A DNA stretch of 64,000 nucleotides from Grimontia indica (lineage in GTDB: Bacteria; Pseudomonadota; Gammaproteobacteria; Enterobacterales; Vibrionaceae): positions 1 to 64,000 of the forward strand of contig NZ_ANFM02000031.1 in assembly GCF_000333895.2 (NCBI RefSeq), in the 5' to 3' direction. The position numbers were made by a program, and so were the translations under genes. Below, piece by piece: positions 54,692-63,748 of the stretch; position 1 is the first letter of the stretch; each line of letters opens with the position of its first letter. Below the pieces are notes generated by a model that was given only the letters and a program-made list of their open reading frames with translations, searched no databases and was not told where the DNA came from.

Positions 54692-56827
54692 CTAGGCAGT
54701 CGCCAGCGGTGGCGGTTTCTTGTATGAGTGCACTACCAGTGCGATAAACAGCCCTGCACCCAGTAAGCGAAGCCAAATATCCAAACCTGGCCACATCATC
54801 AAAGCTGCCATACCGAATGTTGCTGCGCGGAAAAGCGGATTAATCGGACCTTCAAGATAACCCTCTAAGCCAGCTACAAGCGCCCAAGTACCCAAAATGG
54901 CAAACAGGGTCACAATAACAACCTGCTGAAAATCTCCCGCTACCAATGGTGTATACGCCATGAGTAGTGGCACTAAATAAAGTCCTTTCGCGATTTTCCA
55001 GGCTTTGAAGCCTGTAGCCATTGGAGGTGTGCGCGCAATGGTAGCGGCAGCAAAAGCAGTTAAGCACACAGGTGGCGTCACGTTACTGTCTTGCGATAAC
55101 CAGAAAATGATCAGGTGTGCGGCCAACAGGGCTAATCCAACGGTAACTGGGCCCAGAGATTGCTCCAGAAGCGTCGCTTTAAAATCATCCGGTACCTTGC
55201 CTACTAAATCGACGGCCATTTCAAATGACATGGGTGAGCCTAAAGCGGCGAGCTGCTCCGGTGCTATCAGCATAAATATGGTCTTGGCTTCTTCTGGCAA
55301 CTGACCGGTAGTAAGAAGCTCAAGCAATTGCTGCTCGGCAATCAAGCCATAAAGGGCAGGCGCAGAAAGGGTGCCAAGCACAATGTAGGACGCGGTGACA
55401 GGCAATCCCATTCCCAAAATCAGCGATGCCAGCGCGACCAATACAATCATGATGAACAGGCTGCCACCTGCCCAGTCATTGATCATCAGGGAGAAGGTAT
55501 TGCCAATCCCTGTGGTGCTGATGACGTTGACCACTAAGCCAATACCAGTAAGCAATACCGCTGTGGTCGCCATGTTACGGGCGCCTTGGGCGAGCGCATC
55601 AAAGATATCCGCGATGCCCATCCTGTTTGGTGATAACCAAGACGACACAACCACTGAAATGATCGAGATACCCGCCGCATAGGTTGGTGTGAAGTCCATG
55701 ACCAACAAAGCGACAAGCACAGCGAGTGGAATGAGGTAGTGCCAACCCGACGCCAATACTTTCAGCATGGATGGCGTTTCGGTTTCTAGCTGATGCACAC
55801 CGGAGCGTTTGGCTTCTATGCGCACGAAGAAGGCCACAGACAGAAAATAAATCAGAGCAGGTGCAAACGATACTGCGATGATTTCGACATAGGGAATTTG
55901 GGTGTATGACGCCATGATAAACGCGCCTGCGCCCATTACAGGAGGCATGAGCTGCCCGCCTGTCGATGCTGCTGCTTCCACCCCTGCAGCAAACTTGGGA
56001 GGAAACCCGGCTTTCTTCATTAAGGGAATGGTGATCACCCCAGTAGATACGGTGTTTGCCACGCTGGAACCGGATACTGAGCCCATCAACCCTGAACCCA
56101 ATACGGCGACAAAACCGGGGCCGCCAATGATCTTACCCGCGGCAGCACGGGAGACATTGATGATGTAATCACCCGCGCCGGATTTCACCAAAAATGCCCC
56201 AAACAAGATGAACATGAAGACATAGCTCCATGAAATTCTTGAGATAGGGCCAAACATGCCTTCTGAGCTGTAGAAAGCACGATAGAGCATGGTTTCTGCG
56301 GAAAGTCCCGGGAAAGCGAATATGCCATCGAGCCAACTTCCCCACCAAACCACATAAGTGAGCGCCACGACAATCAGGCATGGAATAAACCAGCCCATGG
56401 TTCGGCGAATCAATTCAAGAGCGATCAAAATGGCGATGACAGAAAACACCCAGTCGGTGGTGACGAAAGTTACGCCACGATCATACAGCGCATCTTCAGC
56501 GAAAATGATGTAAACAAGACAGGCGATAGCGGCGACGGCGATACCAATGTCGATGGCCAATGCAAAACGGCTATTTCGCCATTTGGCTGCAGCAGGGTAG
56601 GTCAATGCACACATTACTGAAAAGCCAGCGAAATGTGCAGCAGACACCCATAGCTCTGGCAGTGTAGCGAACGTATTAAACCAAATGTGAACAAGTGAAA
56701 GCGCGATACCGAAAATGGTGACAATACGAGTGATTAACGGGAAATCTGTTCGCTGCGTCAGTTCAAATTGGGAGAGTTCGGTTTCGATTTCCTGAGACGA
56801 ATCAGCACTGGAAGATTTATCGGTCAT
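54692..56827 (-). CDS. TRAP transporter fused permease (TAXI type)
   Basis: 711 residues from MTDKSSSADSS (ATG at 56827, GAGGGAAT upstream). Fused DctQ-like N-terminal part (four helices to about 175) and DctM-like part. Characteristic segments are GLMGSVSGSSVANTVSTGVITIPLMKK, AAASTGGQLMPPVMGAGAFIMA and LGMGLPVTASYIVLGTL. It imports a carboxylate, probably with Na+, together with the TAXI binding protein encoded just upstream. Only two genes are needed for TAXI-TRAP systems. Substrate unknown. Confidence 0.92.
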   Translation of the reverse strand: MTDKSSSADSSQEIETELSQFELTQRTDFPLITRIVTIFGIALSLVHIWFNTFATLPELWVSAAHFAGFSVMCALTYPAAAKWRNSRFALAIDIGIAVAAIACLVYIIFAEDALYDRGVTFVTTDWVFSVIAILIALELIRRTMGWFIPCLIVVALTYVVWWGSWLDGIFAFPGLSAETMLYRAFYSSEGMFGPISRISWSYVFMFILFGAFLVKSGAGDYIINVSRAAAGKIIGGPGFVAVLGSGLMGSVSGSSVANTVSTGVITIPLMKKAGFPPKFAAGVEAAASTGGQLMPPVMGAGAFIMASYTQIPYVEIIAVSFAPALIYFLSVAFFVRIEAKRSGVHQLETETPSMLKVLASGWHYLIPLAVLVALLVMDFTPTYAAGISIISVVVSSWLSPNRMGIADIFDALAQGARNMATTAVLLTGIGLVVNVISTTGIGNTFSLMINDWAGGSLFIMIVLVALASLILGMGLPVTASYIVLGTLSAPALYGLIAEQQLLELLTTGQLPEEAKTIFMLIAPEQLAALGSPMSFEMAVDLVGKVPDDFKATLLEQSLGPVTVGLALLAAHLIIFWLSQDSNVTPPVCLTAFAAATIARTPPMATGFKAWKIAKGLYLVPLLMAYTPLVAGDFQQVVIVTLFAILGTWALVAGLEGYLEGPINPLFRAATFGMAALMMWPGLDIWLRLLGAGLFIALVVHSYKKPPPLATA

Positions 56828-56885
56828 ATTCCCTCTAGCGTGCAAAAGAAGACACGACGTCCTGTTGGGCTGGAAATGAAGAAGC

Positions 56886-56906
56886 GGCGCTGACGGGGTC
56901 AGCGCC
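56886..56906 (-). promoter_or_regulatory. Intercistronic hairpin in the TRAP operon
   Basis: GGCGCTGAC and GTCAGCGCC pair around GGG right after the binding-protein stop. A moderate T-rich stretch (CTTCTTCATTT) follows on the minus strand: partial terminator or mRNA stabiliser, giving more binding protein than permease. Confidence 0.6.
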
Positions 56907-56919
56907 TTGGGTTTAGCCG

Positions 56920-57933
56920 TTAGTTGCTAACAAGGTGATCAGGAATCGTCAAACCTTGTTCTTTGTAGTAGCGAGCCGCACCTGGGTGTAGTGGCACAGG
57001 TAGGCCATCAATGGCTTTTTGTAGCGACATCGCTTTAGTGGCTTTGTGAATACCATTCAGGAAAGCCAGGTTTTCGTAGATGGTTTTTGTCAGCAGGTAT
57101 ACGTCTTCGTCACTGATGTCACTGCGTACTGCCAGGAAGTTAGGCTGAGCGATGGTTTCAACCGCTTCGGTTTGACCTGGGTAAGTATTGGCTTCAATCA
57201 CGTAACGGGTCCATAGGTTATAGCTGCCATTGGCTTCTTTAACCTGCTCGTCGGTGAAGTTGAGGATTTTGATTTTATCGCCCATTGCCGCATAAGCACG
57301 GGTCACAGCGCTGACTGGGACACCTGCAGGCGTGTTCATGCCATCAATGTTGCCGTTTTGCAGGGCATCAGCACTGGCGCCGTAGCCGAGGTACGCCATA
57401 TTGAATTTGTTAGTGTTGATATCCAAACCATTCAGAATTTGCAGGCCAGAGCCTTCTGTTCCTGAGTTTTTCTTACCGATAGAGAACTTCTTACCGTCCA
57501 TAGCCTTCATGTCTGCCATGGTGCCAGTTTTGGCCAAATCGCTTAGCATGATGAAGTGCTCAACGTTTTGCCAAAGCATGGAAACAGAACGCAGTTCTTT
57601 CTGTGGGCCTGCCTGCTCAACTTTGCCTTCACCATTCCACGCCCATGCACCATAGAGACCCTGTAGGATTGCAAACTGTGCTTCATTCTCGCGGAGCAGC
57701 TTAACGTTTTCGCCAGAACCTGCAGAGCTGATAGCAGACAGTGAAAACTTGTACTGAGGCTCCAGCTTCACTTTACTCAGAGTCGCCAGTGCCACACCGA
57801 CGGGGTAGTATGTGCCACCCGTAGATGCTGTAGCGAGGATGTAGTCTCTTTCTTCCGCAGCGGCACTGCCCATGCCTGCTGTCACGATGGCAGTTGCCAA
57901 TGAAAGGGTTTTCACCAAGGATTTGATTTTCAT
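56920..57933 (-). CDS. TAXI-family TRAP solute-binding protein
   Basis: 337 residues from MKIKSLVKTLSLATAIVTAGM (ATG at 57933, GGAG six bases upstream; a longer reading of 369 residues lacks a signal-like start). Signal peptide cleaved near AAA-EE. TAXI markers are TASTGGTYYPVGVALATL, SAISSAGSGENVKLLRENEAQFAILQ and LHPGAARYYKEQG near the C terminus. Captures the substrate in the periplasm for the fused permease. Confidence 0.92.
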   Translation of the reverse strand: MKIKSLVKTLSLATAIVTAGMGSAAAEERDYILATASTGGTYYPVGVALATLSKVKLEPQYKFSLSAISSAGSGENVKLLRENEAQFAILQGLYGAWAWNGEGKVEQAGPQKELRSVSMLWQNVEHFIMLSDLAKTGTMADMKAMDGKKFSIGKKNSGTEGSGLQILNGLDINTNKFNMAYLGYGASADALQNGNIDGMNTPAGVPVSAVTRAYAAMGDKIKILNFTDEQVKEANGSYNLWTRYVIEANTYPGQTEAVETIAQPNFLAVRSDISDEDVYLLTKTIYENLAFLNGIHKATKAMSLQKAIDGLPVPLHPGAARYYKEQGLTIPDHLVSN

Positions 57934-58152
57934 ACAACACTCCAATGTTATAGGTATCCGTTGCCGTGGAATAAGATGCAAAGCGTGAGATAGACGCATC
58001 GCAGATAACCAGCAAAGAATAGCCGACATTGTAAACGGTATGTTAACCAGTCCTGATAAACATAAGCTTTCTCTCAGTTTTTCTCCCGCCCTAAGACTTT
58101 GGTCTAACGCATTCTTTGAGATAAGATCGAGGAAGTCATCATCGGAGGTAAC

Positions 58153-58404
58153 GTGGCGAAACCCAACAAGAAATTGCCGGAACGATCAGTCGATATCATC
58201 TGCGCGAAATGCAAGGCGATGTTGTTTAAATACAAGAAAGGTGGGAAAGGGTCTTTGGTGAAGTGTTTCAAAGAACGCATTGTGACTGACTACACTGAAA
58301 CGCCTTGCGAATGTCCTTCTTGTGGCAATGTGTTTGCGAGGGAGACGTTGGTCAGGGGAACACCTGCTTATAAGATCATTGGCGGTAAGGCTGCCATGAA
58401 ATAG
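58153..58404 (+). CDS. Small zinc-ribbon protein
   Basis: 83 residues starting with GTG (CGGAGGTAAC upstream, optimal). Two CxxC knuckles, ICAKCKAM and CECPSCGNVF, form a probable zinc ribbon; remainder basic (KYKKGGKGS). Could bind nucleic acid or protein. Family not recognised. Ends at a terminator shared with the convergent gene. Confidence 0.75.
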   Translation: MAKPNKKLPERSVDIICAKCKAMLFKYKKGGKGSLVKCFKERIVTDYTETPCECPSCGNVFARETLVRGTPAYKIIGGKAAMK

Positions 58405-58406
58405 AA

Positions 58407-58426
58407 AAGGCACCCTAAGGTGCCTT
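58407..58426. terminator. Bidirectional terminator
   Basis: AAGGCACC and GGTGCCTT pair around CTAA. The minus side carries TTTTCTATTTC, the plus side GAGTTCTTCTTTG. Confidence 0.75.
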
Positions 58427-58447
58427 GAGTTCTTCTTTGCTAAGGCT

Positions 58448-58936
58448 TTAGATGCCTGCGCGTTTAAACAGACCTGCCATCAGCTTAGAGCTGGATTTCA
58501 CGCCTGAAGATTTACCTTTAAACTCACCAGCAAGACGAGTATTGCCAACTTCGCGAGCGATGTGCTGCATGGTTAGGTACATATCTCTTGCCGACTTCAT
58601 GCGGTTCTGGTCATTGAGTGGTGCCAGAAGTTTGATCATGTCAGCGCCAGACATCTTGTTGGTGACTGCATGTTCTTCGATTGCAGTCAGCAGTCTATCC
58701 AAATCGTTGGTTGCTTCTGAGCTTTCAATCCCTTCTTTCTTCATTGCTTTCAGATTACGGCGGCGGATCTGCTTAATGATGAAAGTAGGACGGCTTACTA
58801 GCTTGTAACCCCAAAATCCCGCTGCGACGACAAGAGCGATACCGCCAACCACGTATGGCCATACGGAACCGGAAGATTCAGCAACGGTTTGTGCATTAGC
58901 TGCGACTTCTACAACAGCTGAAGGTACGTCAGACAT
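58448..58936 (-). CDS. Single-span membrane protein of unknown function
   Basis: 162 residues from MSDVPSAVVEVAAN (ATG at 58936, AAAGGT upstream; the 182-residue reading adds a basic unrelated tail). One membrane helix near 26-45 (VWPYVVGGIALVVAAGFWGY), then a basic segment (KQIRRRNLKAMKKEG) and a helical cytoplasmic domain with conserved-looking DLDRLLTAIEEHAV and RDMYLTMQHIAREVGN. No family recognised. Followed by the terminator at 58407-58426. Confidence 0.68.
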   Translation of the reverse strand: MSDVPSAVVEVAANAQTVAESSGSVWPYVVGGIALVVAAGFWGYKLVSRPTFIIKQIRRRNLKAMKKEGIESSEATNDLDRLLTAIEEHAVTNKMSGADMIKLLAPLNDQNRMKSARDMYLTMQHIAREVGNTRLAGEFKGKSSGVKSSSKLMAGLFKRAGI

Positions 58937-59193
58937 CTTTTTACCTTTGTTCTTTTTGAATTGAGCGTAGTTTCGCACTGTGGCACGAAAAAACACTGTT
59001 GCGCTTCACATTAAAGGAAAAGACCCGTCTTTGTGAAGTTTGATTGCAGAATTTTTATGCAGATTTCCAACAGTCACTTACGTATGTAGAGGAATTTCGT
59101 TAAAGATTAGTGAATGTTATGAGCGTAAAAGTGAATGAAAGGGATTTCTTGGTGTTAAGTGGGTTTGGTATGTGTTTTTAGCCATTTAAGCAA

Positions 59194-59222
59194 AAAAAGC
59201 AGGAATTTTGTCCCTGCTTTTT
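59194..59222 (-). terminator. gabD terminator
   Basis: AAAAAGCAGG and CCTGCTTTTT form a ten-base stem around a nine-base loop; T run on the minus strand. Confidence 0.88.
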
Positions 59223-59238
59223 GATTCACCGAAAGTGA

Positions 59239-60666
59239 TTACAAACCACCGAGGCAGATATATTTGGTATTCAGGTATTCATCGATACCCTGTTTGGCAC
59301 CTTCGCGGCCAATGCCAGATTGCTTCACACCACCAAACGGTGCAACTTCGGTAGAGATAACCCCTTCATTGACGCCCACCATGCCGTAATCCAGCGCTTC
59401 CGCAATGGCGAAAATACGATTGATATCTTTGCTGTAGAAATAACTGGCAAGGCCGTAAATGGTGTCGTTCGCCATCTGCACCAGAGAGTTATCGTCGCTA
59501 AATCGAATGACAGGGGCGATAGGACCAAATATTTCTTCCTGAACAATCGCCATGTCGTGGGTGACATCAGTGAGGATCGTTGGCTCAAAGAATCGACCAC
59601 CTTGATCTTTTCCTCCAACGGCTACTTTCGCCCCCTGTTCTGTCGCGCCAGTAATCAGGCGTTGGACCTTGGATTTGGCGTTATCGTCAATCAAAGGCCC
59701 AATGGTTACGCCATCCTCGAGACCATTTCCGATATTCAGTGCTTTCACGGCTTCTGAGAACTTCTCGACGAATTCGTCGTACACCGCATCCTGAACGTAA
59801 AAGCGGTTGGCACAAACACACGTTTGACCTGCGTTGCGGAATTTGGAGGCAACGGCACCTTTCACAGCGGCATCGATATCTGCGTCATCGAACACGATAA
59901 AAGGGGCATTGCCGCCAAGCTCCATCGACACACGTTTAACGCTCTCGGCACTTTGTTTCATGAGAATACGGCCGACATTAGTGGAGCCAGTAAAGGAGAT
60001 TTTTTGTATTTGATCACTGCTACAGAAGAGTTCACCAGCCATCACTGCATCAGTTGTTGTCACTATCGCCAGTAAATCACGGGGTATACCAGCCTGATAC
60101 GCAAGTTCTGCAACAGCGTAAGCACTTAAGGGCGTCTGAGCAGCAGGCTTGGCAATAAAGCTGCAACCTGCTGCCAGTGCTGGCGCGGCTTTACGGGTGA
60201 TCATCGCGATAGGGAAATTCCATGGCGTGATGGCCGCTGCAACGCCGACAGGTTGGCGAATGGTCATGATTCTGCGGTCAGCCATTGGCGTTGGAATGGT
60301 CTCGCCATAAGTGCGCTTACCTTCTTCAGCAAACCATTGGATAAATGACGCGCCATAAACGACTTCACCACGGGACTCGGCAAGCGGTTTGCCTTGCTCT
60401 AATGTCATGATGCGCGCTAAATCTTCCTGATTTTCCATCAGTAGGTTAAACCATCGGATCAAAACCTCACTACGCTGTTTCGCTGTTTGTTTGGCCCAGG
60501 CTTTTTGTGCCTCTGAGGCTTTGCTGACGGCATTTTCTATCTCTTGCTGACTGTGATTAGGCACATAACCCAGAACGTCTCCGGTAGCAGGGTTATCAAC
60601 AGCGATGGCAGTGTTCGTGTTTTCGCACATTGCCGAGAGTAGCGAGCGGTTAGTTATCTGTTCCAT
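59239..60666 (-). CDS. gabD: Succinate-semialdehyde dehydrogenase (NAD(P)+)
   Basis: 475 residues from MEQITNRSLLSAM (ATG at 60666, GGAAG five bases upstream; two upstream Met codons rejected). Aldehyde dehydrogenase with ITPWNFPIAMI, the nucleotide loop SFTGSTNVGRIL, the general base in SMELGGNAPFIV and catalytic cysteine in RNAGQTCVCANRF. The C-terminal block GMVGVNEGVISTEVAPFGGVKQSGIGREG matches GabD. Oxidises succinate semialdehyde to succinate in GABA degradation; no gabT lies nearby. Monocistronic. Confidence 0.88.
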   Translation of the reverse strand: MEQITNRSLLSAMCENTNTAIAVDNPATGDVLGYVPNHSQQEIENAVSKASEAQKAWAKQTAKQRSEVLIRWFNLLMENQEDLARIMTLEQGKPLAESRGEVVYGASFIQWFAEEGKRTYGETIPTPMADRRIMTIRQPVGVAAAITPWNFPIAMITRKAAPALAAGCSFIAKPAAQTPLSAYAVAELAYQAGIPRDLLAIVTTTDAVMAGELFCSSDQIQKISFTGSTNVGRILMKQSAESVKRVSMELGGNAPFIVFDDADIDAAVKGAVASKFRNAGQTCVCANRFYVQDAVYDEFVEKFSEAVKALNIGNGLEDGVTIGPLIDDNAKSKVQRLITGATEQGAKVAVGGKDQGGRFFEPTILTDVTHDMAIVQEEIFGPIAPVIRFSDDNSLVQMANDTIYGLASYFYSKDINRIFAIAEALDYGMVGVNEGVISTEVAPFGGVKQSGIGREGAKQGIDEYLNTKYICLGGL

Positions 60667-60832
60667 AGCGGCTTCCATTCGATGAACCAGTAGAGTTGAG
60701 ATTAGCCTAACTGCCGGATTATTTGGTTGCAAGGAAAGGAGAGAAAGCAGGCAGAAACCTGAAAGAAAAGATGTTGAGATTGTGATGTGTGCAATATATT
60801 GAACGGATGAGCCTTTGAACGCTTGGAAACAA

Positions 60833-60856
60833 AAAGCCAGCGTCGTCGCTGGCTTT
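60833..60856 (-). terminator. Terminator of the tcyP-reductase operon
   Basis: AAAGCCAGCG and CGCTGGCTTT form a ten-base stem around TCGT, followed on the minus strand by TTTTTGTTT. Confidence 0.9.
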
Positions 60857-60880
60857 CAGAGTCTTCACATCAGGTTGATG

Positions 60881-62218
60881 TTATTTCGCAACGTTACCTG
60901 CCACGTTCATAATATCCCACGTGCGCGCAAACGGTGGCGCGTAGGCAAAGTCCATCATACCAAGTTGCTTGGTGGTCAACCCTGTACTTACGGCGACAGC
61001 CATTGCATCAATGCGGTGTACCGCGCCTTTGTAACCAATGATCTGCGCGCCAAGAATACGCTTTGAACCTTCCTCATACACCAACTTCATGTGCATGTCA
61101 GATTGGCCTTCGCAGTAATTGGTGTGGCATTTGTCTTTGATGGTGACGGTTTTCACCGCAAAGCCAGCGCGAATAGCTTCTTGCTCAGAAAGACCAGTGC
61201 GGCCGGCTTCCAATCCCAGAACGCGAACACAGCTTGTGCCCAAAGAACCCGGAAACTCCAGTGGTTCACCTTCGGTTTGCGCGATGTTGTCACCAATCAT
61301 CCGGCCAAGCTTATTCGCACCGGTTGCCAGTGGGATATACACATTCTCACCGGATACTGAATGCCAGATTGTTGCGCAGTCGCCCGCAGCCCAAACATCG
61401 CTCAGTGATGTTTTACCTTGGCGATCCACGACAATGGCACCGTTATCTAAGGTTTTGATACCAGTCTCTTTCAGAAATTCGGTGTTTGGTTTAACGCCAG
61501 TACACACGATGACCAAATCTGTTACGTACTGGCCTTTGTCTGTTTCAATACCAGAAACATGACCTTCACCCAAAATGTTTTTCAGGGATTCGCCGGTGTG
61601 AATCTCAACGCCCGCTTTTTCCAGTTCAGACGAAAAATGAACGCTGATTTCGGCATCAAATGCATCAGGGATCAGGCGCTCAGCACGTTCAATCAGTCGA
61701 ACCTTCTTACCTTGGTGAATCATGGCTTCGGCGACTTCAAGGCCAATAAAGCCAGAACCAATCACAGTGACATGCTGACATGATTCATCCTGAATCGCTT
61801 CTTTTAGCGAAAGACCGTCTTGCATGACACGAAGCGTATGAACGCCTTGCTTGTCGAGGCCAGAAACCGGTGGCAACAGTTCTCTCGCGCCGGTGGCAAT
61901 CATCAGGCGGTCATACTCTGCGATGAACGTTTTGCCCTGATGGACGACTTCCAGCTTCTTTTGTTCAGCATCCAACTTGGTGACGCGATGGCCAGTTTTT
62001 ACGGTAATGCCACGTTCAGCAAACTGTGCGGGCGTGAACTCTGACATATAGCCAGCATCTTGAAACTCATCAGCGACATAGTAGGGAAGACCGCATGCAC
62101 CGAAGGAGATGACTTCTGAGGCTTCATAGACTGTGATGGTAGCGTTTGGGTTAACGCGACGAGCTTTAGCCGCAGCGCTCATGCCTGCTGCTTCACCGCC
62201 GATAATAACGATGTTCAT
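60881..62218 (-). CDS. CoA-disulfide reductase-like FAD/NAD(P)H oxidoreductase
   Basis: 445 residues from MNIVIIGGEAAGMSAAAKAR (ATG at 62218). FAD-binding GxGxxG variant at the N terminus, redox cysteine in SFGACGLPYYVADEF (about C43), NAD-binding VTVIGSGFIGLEVAEAM near 150, second FAD motif DVWAAGDCATIW and a C-terminal dimerisation domain. The single active cysteine is typical of the CoA-disulfide reductase / NADH oxidase group. It lies 66 bases after the cystine symporter gene, so reduction of cystine-derived or CoA mixed disulfides is a reasonable role. Confidence 0.82.
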   Translation of the reverse strand: MNIVIIGGEAAGMSAAAKARRVNPNATITVYEASEVISFGACGLPYYVADEFQDAGYMSEFTPAQFAERGITVKTGHRVTKLDAEQKKLEVVHQGKTFIAEYDRLMIATGARELLPPVSGLDKQGVHTLRVMQDGLSLKEAIQDESCQHVTVIGSGFIGLEVAEAMIHQGKKVRLIERAERLIPDAFDAEISVHFSSELEKAGVEIHTGESLKNILGEGHVSGIETDKGQYVTDLVIVCTGVKPNTEFLKETGIKTLDNGAIVVDRQGKTSLSDVWAAGDCATIWHSVSGENVYIPLATGANKLGRMIGDNIAQTEGEPLEFPGSLGTSCVRVLGLEAGRTGLSEQEAIRAGFAVKTVTIKDKCHTNYCEGQSDMHMKLVYEEGSKRILGAQIIGYKGAVHRIDAMAVAVSTGLTTKQLGMMDFAYAPPFARTWDIMNVAGNVAK

Positions 62219-62284
62219 GGTTTGAACCTTTAAATAGAACAGGAAAAGGGGACGTGATGCCCCCGATTGCAATTAGATGAGTGT

Positions 62285-63685
62285 TTATGCGGTGGCGTCT
62301 TCGCCATCCAAATTCAGCGGCTTGTCCTCGTTGAAAACGGTCATGTCAGTTTCGCCCATCAGCTTACTGGTCACAGAACCTGCTGTGATAGAACCTGAAA
62401 CGTTCAACGCGGTGCGGCCCATGTCGATCAGAGGTTCAATCGAAATCAGAAGGCCTGCTAATGCCACTGGGAAGTCCATTGCTGAAAGCACAATCAACGC
62501 AGCAAATGTCGCGCCACCGCCGATACCGGCAACACCAAATGAGCTGACAGTAATTATGGCGATTAGAGGAACGAGGAATCCGATATCCAACGGGTTAATC
62601 CCCATTGTTGGTGCAATCATCACCGCAAGCATGGCCGGGTAGATGCCTGCACAACCATTTTGGCCGATGGTCGCACCAAATGAAGCTGCAAAGTTGGCAA
62701 TGCCACTTGGTACGCCAAGCGCTTGCTCCTGTGTACGTACATTCAAAGGAATGGTTGCAGCACTGGATCGTGAAGTGAACGCGAAGGTCAGTACCGGGAT
62801 AATTTTCTTCAGGTGGCGAATCGGGTTCAGGCCAACCAGTGAAATGATCAACAAGTGAATGACGAACATGGTGATCAGCGCGCCATAAGAAGCAAACACG
62901 AAGTTAGCCAAATTCACGATATCAGCGTAGTTAGACCCTGAAATCACTTTGGTCATTAGCGCCAATACACCGTAAGGCGTCAAACGCAGCACCATAGTCA
63001 CTATGCGCATCACAATGGCTTGTGCGACTTTGATGAAGTGTTCGAATGAGGCGTAAATTTCGGGTTTCTTGGTGGAAATACCTGTCGCAGCCAAACCGAT
63101 GAAGATGGAGAAGATCACCACGGCGATTGTCGATGTTTTACGCGAGCCAGTCATATCCAGGAATGGATTTGCAGGAATGAACTCTAGAATCATGTTAGCG
63201 AAAGACAAGCTTTCTACACGCCCCAGGTTTGCTTCCAAGGATTGGCCTCGGGCAACTTCCGCTGCCCCTGCTGTCAGGCCATCTGCACTCAGACCGAATA
63301 GCAGCGACCATGCAATGCCAACCAATGCTGCAATCATGGTGGTAATCACTAATACGCCAATGCTCATCGCGCTGATTTTACCCACCGATGTGCCGCCATT
63401 CAGTTTGAGAATGGCCGAAATGATCGAGACCATGACCAATGGGATGATGATCATTTGCAGTAGCTTAACGTAGCCTTTACCGACGATATCGAAGTAGTCA
63501 ATGCTGCTGGCAATGATGTCTGAACCTGCACCGTAAAACAGTTGCAGTAATCCACCAAAAACAACACCTAAACCCAAGCCAGCAAAAACGCGTTTAGTAA
63601 AAGGAACATATTTGGCTTGGAGTTTATAAAGGAAATAGATAAGCGCGATGAATATCGCGAGGTTAAATATAACGCTCATTGTCAT
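62285..63685 (-). CDS. tcyP: L-cystine sodium symporter (TcyP/YdjN type)
   Basis: 466 residues from MTMSVIFNLAIFIALIYFLY (ATG at 63685, AAGGA upstream; another ATG at 63679). Dicarboxylate/amino-acid:cation symporter fold with eight helices and two hairpins; motifs are MIIIPLVMVSIISAI, TFAFTSRSSAATIPLNV (serine-rich HP1 tip) and NGCAGIYPAMLAVMIAP. The IDxxxTALNVSG-like IDMGRTALNVSGSITAG near the end is typical. It is the family of TcyP, importing cystine. First gene of a two-gene operon with the disulfide reductase. Confidence 0.88.
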   Translation of the reverse strand: MTMSVIFNLAIFIALIYFLYKLQAKYVPFTKRVFAGLGLGVVFGGLLQLFYGAGSDIIASSIDYFDIVGKGYVKLLQMIIIPLVMVSIISAILKLNGGTSVGKISAMSIGVLVITTMIAALVGIAWSLLFGLSADGLTAGAAEVARGQSLEANLGRVESLSFANMILEFIPANPFLDMTGSRKTSTIAVVIFSIFIGLAATGISTKKPEIYASFEHFIKVAQAIVMRIVTMVLRLTPYGVLALMTKVISGSNYADIVNLANFVFASYGALITMFVIHLLIISLVGLNPIRHLKKIIPVLTFAFTSRSSAATIPLNVRTQEQALGVPSGIANFAASFGATIGQNGCAGIYPAMLAVMIAPTMGINPLDIGFLVPLIAIITVSSFGVAGIGGGATFAALIVLSAMDFPVALAGLLISIEPLIDMGRTALNVSGSITAGSVTSKLMGETDMTVFNEDKPLNLDGEDATA

Positions 63686-63748
63686 TCTATAATAATCCTT
63701 AAAAAAGTAGCGGGCTAAAATGAAACAAATAACAAAATAAAAACATAT

